Of a stretch of DNA of 64,000 nt, positions 58,701 to 64,000 are shown one piece after another (positions within the stretch are counted from its first letter, which is position 1; each line of letters begins with the position of its first letter). The notes below the pieces were generated by a model, which worked only from the letters and a program-made list of their open reading frames with translations, was not told the DNA's origin and did no database searches. This stretch comes from Ignelater luminosus (lineage: Eukaryota; Arthropoda; Insecta; Coleoptera; Elateridae). Position numbers and translations under genes: made by a program. The stretch spans positions 1-64,000 of the forward strand of contig VTPC01089970.1 in NCBI GenBank assembly GCA_011009095.1, in the 5' to 3' direction.

Positions 58701-61700
58701 GTTTATGTAGGTGATGAGACAACTGTACATATTTTAGCTTTGGTTTTAATACCATTGTTCTTTGCAATCAATCATAAGTCTCAAGACGCTTTTTGAAAAA
58801 ATAAAATTTGTACATGATTAATGATAGAATGTCCAAGGGTACTGCCGGCAGTACAAAATTTCATAAAATGTCCTGCAAGCAGGACATAAATTTTAAACTA
58901 TGTTTTTAAAGAGATTCTGTCCTTCCAGCAGTACAAATTGCACACAATCGTAATGCTTGTAAAACTTTGTCTATCACTTGTGCAGTTTCAACTTACTAGG
59001 TCTTCTAGTTCAGAAGTTACAGCCATGAGAAGCAGATGTGCCCTTGTTAAATAACTAATATGTCAATCTATAAGCACAGATAAGTATTTTTACTTTAAAA
59101 TGTTACTAGTTGGTGATAGAGTGTACACCAAGGCAACTGTATTTGATAAAAATAGTAACAACAATTAATTCTTGATAATAAATAAAGTTTTTATAAATTT
59201 TATTTTTATTACATTGCTTCCAGTTCACTTTAATTTAATGAATCCTGTAATTGAATTATTTTAAGAAAATTATATTGTGTAATTAACTAGTATTACTACA
59301 CATTTAAAATAGCTCTATTAAATATTATATAGATGAATATCAGAATCCAATACAAATACTTAACATAAATTTACAACTGCGCCAATGAATTATACATTAG
59401 TACTGCTGGAAGATTCTTAGTCTTGCTAGGACAGGCGTGTACTTCTAGCAGGACAAATGTCTTGTCCAGCTGTCCTGCAGAAAGCCTGGTTATTCTATCA
59501 TTAACAATAAGACGACAATCCAGAATTATACCTACACTACCAAAATATTCATTTTTATTTTTATATCAGTCATATTACTATAACTATACAGTTGATAACA
59601 TAATAATCAAATCTATTAACTCTGTCTTTTTCTTGCTTTTTTCAACTTATTACCACTTGAAGAATGGTGTGTTACTAAGAATTTATATTATAGTACCAAC
59701 CAAATGTCAGATGTATTATTATTCATATTTTATGTTAGGTATATTTCAGGAACAAATAGGTAAGAATGTGCTAAATATCATCATGTAAAATCATTGGTTG
59801 CATTCAGGGGCAGTCATAAACTTCCTGGAATTTTAAAAAGCGCTTTCGTATTCTGTCATCATTTGTATTTGAGGTTAGTTGTAAGTTGTGGTTATTGCAT
59901 TTGAATTGATGTTTATATAAAGAAAAAACAGGTTGTTTTTCAAATTTGTGTTAAATATTATTGTACATAATAGAGTTTGTCCATATTTTTATAGATCATA
60001 CAGATCAAATGCTTCTCAAAGCACAACTAACAGATCAACTTGATACTTTTAGGTTAGAATATTTTATTAAATAGTTGTCCAAAAGCAAGCAAGCAATTAC
60101 TCGCAGTGCATAATTTATTATTATTAATCATAGCTGCTGGTAGCATTTAATCATCATTACTCATTACATGCTGTTTAGTTCCTGGACACAACCATTAGTT
60201 TCAAGGTTTCATCTAACATCAACTGTCATAATTATAAGGTTAGGGTAAGCTGTCACACTTCAAATTGTATATAATGGGAATGTCTTGTTGTAGAGTGAGG
60301 GCCATTGGCTATTTGGGGGTAGGTATTTGAGGTGCATCCAAACTTTGTACATTAGCATTTCTATACTACCTGAATGCAGAATCGAGGGCCTGTCAAGTGG
60401 ATAGTGGTTTCTTGTGTGCTGGTGAATTTTTGAAATTGAAAACAATGTGCAAAGGATGTTAATGAGGCACTTAGGAATTTTAATATGTTATATTTGATAC
60501 CTTACTAAACAAAAAAATAAAATTGACAGGTGACTTTGTCAGTTTTAAACTGATGTGCACACTGTACATGTAAATATTTTTGAAAGATTCCCAACTATGT
60601 AATAGACAGCAAGGATGAACAAGTTAGGTTAATGTTAGAGTCCATTTGGAGCTATGAGATACTTTCTTCATCAATGACATTACACACCATGTTACTGTTG
60701 TCAATTAACTGACATTGACAATTTTTTGAATATATTACTAAGGCGTTCTGCATATAAAAACAAATTGTCAGTTTGACACTCTTTGTTTCTGCATAGCATG
60801 CATTTGTAATACAGAGTGTCTGGAATCTTTTCAATTTTTCAGAGGCATAACAATTTTCTTTAGTGTAATTATTATTTTCTCATAAGGATATCAAACACAA
60901 AACTACATAAAATTGTAGACACCTTTAGAGTAACATGCATGTAGAAAATGTCATTCTGATATCTTACCTTGTTATTGAAATATTGAAACAAATAGAAATT
61001 TGAAATTCAACTTTAACACGTCAAAACTTGAATTTTGAAGTTTTCGAAACTATCTTAAAAATGACTTATTTCATAGCTATGTTAGCAATTGCTGAGGTGC
61101 AACAAAGTTCAATTTACACATAGCAGCACTAAACATCTTTACCTTTATTAAATCTACAGCTTTTATATTAAAGCTCAATACCATGAGATCAAGAAAATGA
61201 TTCAGAGCTGGCTGTGACTAGTACAGCATGATTGGCAACATTGATTCTAGGATACCTATGATTTAAGATGTGACAGTGATATTTTGAATGTCAGTTAATT
61301 TTGCAGTCCCATTTCCAGAATTATTTAAGTCTATATAATTTGAATAGGTTATATAACTTCGAACCTGCTGAGTACTGCAATATTATGAAAGTAAACCGTA
61401 TTCGCTACACCAAGCAGTAACAAAGCCAGCCATCTTGATGGCAAGATGCAGGCATTAGTACTGGTAAAGCATTGGTCCTGATTCTGGCCAGTGTGACCTA
61501 TATGATCAGGCCCATCACTGTTTGCCAGTATCGTGCCAGTACAGGGTACTAATAGCCGCATGCTATGTGGCCAACATCTTACCTTTTATTTATGTTTGTT
61601 GGGGTAGCATTGTATCAATAACTAAAATAAATTAAAAATTGAAACAAAGGATAAAAATATGGTTTGTAATTGATAAGAAAGGGGGAGGTTTGTTTTGTCC

Positions 61701-64000
61701 CCAAATTAACCTCAAGATCTCGTGTATGACATCGCGTGCACTTTTTTAAGTTTGGTTAGATTAAATTCTACCAATAGAGAATACACATTTTAAATCAATA
61801 TTACATTTGGCAATAACAGAATTATTTAAAGATTTGTAAAATTTAAAGTCCCGTGACCAAAATCTTCATTGGGATTGGTGTAAAGCATTGTAGTCTTTTG
61901 TCATGTTTTATAAGGTTATGTTGGTATGTCAAATTCTTGCGTTTTTATTGTTACCTACATTGTACATTATTTTTTACAAAAGTTTTATGTGAGGTTTGGA
62001 AATACTGTGAGATCGAGAATATAAAGATTCAGGGCAAGCTGTGACTAGGGCATCATGATTGGCAGGATTGATTTCAAAATACAGTAATAGGTTAAAAGTT
62101 ACCTAACCTCTTCTCAACAATTAAATGTCAAGGTGTTATACCTATGATAAAATGATGCAAAGCAGGAAATTTAAAATAAATTAAAACACAAAATGGCATT
62201 TACCTCAGAAAGAAAATAAAAACTAAAATGATAAATAATTCTGGAAACAAAATTGCAAAATTGATTTGACATTTGAAGTGTTACTGTCACATCTTTAATC
62301 ATATCTAGAACCACAGTGTTATAAATTGTGCTGCATTAGCCACAGTCTGTTCCAAATCTTTTTTTTTTTGATCTCATGATATTAAAAACATAGTTATCAA
62401 GAAACATATTATGAAGCTTATAAAGCACTGGGTTGTAAATTTTAGATTCTTCTGTACAATCAGCATTATGCTCCATATAAGTTTAATAATGAACTTTTCA
62501 TGTTTTACTAATTTCAAATGATTTTGTTGTTTTTGTTTGCATTTGGATTTGTTTGGTATTTTTATTTTTCTCAGTGTAGTTGATTCTGAAATCTGAACAG
62601 ATCTAATGCTGGTCACTATGAACTTTACCGTTTCCACTTGTGAAAAAAGAATTTGAATTGAATCAAAATTAGATTTCCATTTTGAGGCTCCATACAGCTT
62701 CTTTTCTGTCACTATATTCACTCATAAAACATCTATAATCGAAACTGTGCATATTCTCTACTAAAGAAAATACAGTCACTTAAGCCACTCAAAAGCTAAT
62801 TTTGTGTTTATTTACCAAAACAAGATTATTACATAGACAAGGTGTCTTAAAGAAAATGAAGAATGGTTTTCATATTTCTAATGGTCAAGAGTTTTGTCAA
62901 ATTCCTAAATTTCCCATTTTTATAAAATGATCCTAAAACATAACACTTATTTATCATACTATTAAGACTATGTTACACTTCAAGCACCTTTGTTCTATTC
63001 TAAAATATCAAATCCATTTAATTTTAAGACTCACCTCTAATTCTTGTTCAGAAATACTGTAACAAGTTACTAATTCTTCAACCAATCCATCTAATCTGGA
63101 TATAAGTGCTGACAGAGCAACTGCTGCACCAGAAATATGGCCACCTTGATAAATGAGCAGTTCTCGGGTTCGTGCTTCAAACGCACCCAAGCGAGCTTGG
63201 AGTCCCATATTTTCCTGCCTCCTTTGCTCACTAACTCTAACAAGTCGTTTCGATTCGTCCTGTTTCGCTTCGATTTCCTTATCCTTTTGAGCTATTACCG
63301 AATTAAGCCTCTTTAATTCAGTTTCAGCTTCTTTCAGAGCATCCGTAAGTGTTGACTTTTCAGCTTGCATAAATTCTTGCAACTCTATGCCTTCCACTTC
63401 TAGATCTTGTTGCTGTTGTAAAAGCGCTTTTTGTACAGCTATACTTTTGTCTAAATCCCGCTGAAGGGATCTACAGTACGCGTTCAATTCTGAAATTTCG
63501 TTTTCTTGTTTTATCACAATTTGGCCTACTTTTTGATAGCGAGTTTCTAATACCAACAGACTATCACTTCCAGAACTTTCATCTAAAAATTTTATAAAAA
63601 ACATATAAACTAAGAACGTGCAATAAAAATAAAAAAAAATTATTACCCTCAGGAAGACTAGTATCGTTACCCAGAATAGCCAACACTCGTTCAGTGTTTT
63701 GTCTTAATTCCTCTTTCAGACCATCTTTCTCTAATCTTTCTTCTTTCAGTCTTTGTTCTATGTCATTCAAGTCTTCACTTTGTTTCCTATAATCACTAAG
63801 CAACTTTTCGTGATTATCCGTTAAGATTTTCAATTTCTCTTCAAGCTTCTCAATCTTCTCACTATTTTCATCAACTTGAACTTCTTTTTCACACATTTCT
63901 ACATCTTGTGGTCTTGCTGGACTACACGTGATACCGGAAAATGCTTTCTCAATATCTGTATGCGTGATTGCAGTTTGACTACTTATTTCGTGATATATTT
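55736..64000 (-). CDS. Large coiled-coil protein, 5' end outside window
   Basis: Seven minus-strand exons join in phase: 63647-64000 (open to the edge), 63035-63582, 57091-57301, 56433-57028, 56205-56369, 55992-56147 and 55736-55930. They give 740 residues ending SPINSTA. All junctions are GT-AG. The protein alternates long heptad coiled coils (KIEKLEEKLKILTDNHEKLL; ILKERLEEKEKQLTELKQEF) with a non-helical middle: ELEDVIFHNEAYTNSSSSPD, then SPKRGSSFVSAIINAIKNA and MLDSETEPCLMMEPVLEDVV. A basic KRGSSF motif and Ser-rich stretches suggest phosphoregulation. No membrane segment or catalytic domain is seen. It is probably a cytoskeletal or trafficking scaffold. I do not recognise it securely; insect 'quick-to-court'-type coiled-coil proteins are one candidate to test. 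The 5.7-kb intron at 57302-63034 is transposon-rich. Confidence 0.88.
57782..58628. mobile_element. MITE in the coiled-coil gene intron
   Basis: The left end 'acagggtgtttcaaaacaat' with 'gctgaattccacttt' is mirrored by complement 'ggatatttcaaaataatatt' and 'gctgaattccactttatt' at 58515-58628. About 0.85 kb with no frame. An (AAT)n tract precedes it at 57750-57772. Confidence 0.65.
57969..58161. mobile_element. ~190-bp hairpin MITE nested in the previous one
   Basis: Arms of about 85 bp: 'actgcctcaaaaaaagagaa', 'ggacagggct', 'cattctacaacatc' and 'ccattactttca' are repeated inverted through 'ttctcttttttggggcagt'. Near-complete palindrome. Confidence 0.85.
58840..59470. repeat. Inverted 'cagcaggaca'-type motifs in the large intron
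   Basis: 'ccttccagcagtaca' (about 58922) and 'tagtactgctggaag' (about 59398) are inverted. Related 'gtactgccggcagtac' and 'gcaggacat' motifs lie nearby. They may be the ends of a decayed MITE of about 0.5 kb. Confidence 0.4.
61446..61562. repeat. Imperfect ~115-bp hairpin in the large intron
   Basis: 'gcaggcattagtactgg' and 'ggtcctgat' are mirrored by 'gtactaatagccgc' and 'atcaggccc'. A MITE-like palindrome. Confidence 0.55.
62025..62300 (+). repeat. Interspersed repeat, uninterrupted counterpart of 19055-19584 plus 26330-26420
   Basis: Contains 'ggcaggattgatttcaaaat', 'aaaatgatgcaaagcaggaa' and 'aaataattctggaaacaaaa' within about 170 bp. A shorter related stretch occurs at 61210-61245 ('gctgtgactag', 'catgattggca'). 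Confidence 0.65.

Noticed and set aside
1-64000. CRISPR arrays, tRNA or rRNA genes
   Set aside because: No regularly spaced short repeats with unique spacers, no cloverleaf with A/B boxes and no rRNA-like conserved stretches were recognised.

Overview
The window looks like nuclear DNA of an insect: AT-rich, with GT-AG introns, many short inverted-repeat DNA transposons and several Tc1/mariner relics. The Bre1 protein reads very much like hymenopteran Bre1 as I remember it, so a wasp, bee, ant or sawfly is my best guess; nothing in the window proves the order. No bacterial, organellar or viral genome signature was seen.

Three host genes can be assembled. (1) A minus-strand multi-C2H2 zinc-finger gene of the ZAD class runs from 13014 down to 4799. 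Its 3' exons are present, its first exon was not found, and its large terminal exon carries two apparent one-base frame breaks, each in a run of six A. (2) A complete plus-strand Bre1 gene (histone H2B E3 ubiquitin ligase) lies at 38362-42623 in 11 exons; the junctions I chose give an uninterrupted 978-residue frame. (3) A minus-strand coiled-coil protein gene occupies 55736 to beyond 64000; seven exons are visible and the 5' end lies outside the window. There is also a decayed C2H2 finger relic near 54 kb.

Most of the rest is mobile DNA. Two copies of a mariner-like element with about 80-bp terminal repeats lie at 1.5-3.2 kb and 43.0-44.7 kb. A DD34D mariner (10.6-11.9 kb) sits in the 4.5-kb zinc-finger intron. 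A Tc1-like DD34E element lies at 17.1-18.7 kb, an older transposase relic with long inverted arms and a nested MITE at 14.6-16.8 kb, and a piggyBac-type TTAA MITE at 4.15 kb. Two elements with 3-bp target duplications carry fragments of a CXC (tesmin/TSO1-like) protein (26.9-28.0 and 46.8-48.3 kb). The 48.5-53.0 kb interval is a stack of nested palindromic elements.

The most interesting material is at 19.6-26.3 kb. Three copies of a GC-rich element of about 1.0-1.07 kb are present. Each has a 10-15 bp target-site duplication, the same 5' end bearing an initiator plus a correctly spaced downstream promoter element, two 3' hairpins whose stems differ between copies by paired compensatory changes, and a short trinucleotide tail. 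No reverse transcriptase frame is present. I read this as a non-autonomous, Pol II-transcribed, target-primed retroelement family with a selected 3' RNA structure. All three copies appear to lie in one roughly 6.7-kb insertion relative to a related sequence at 62 kb.
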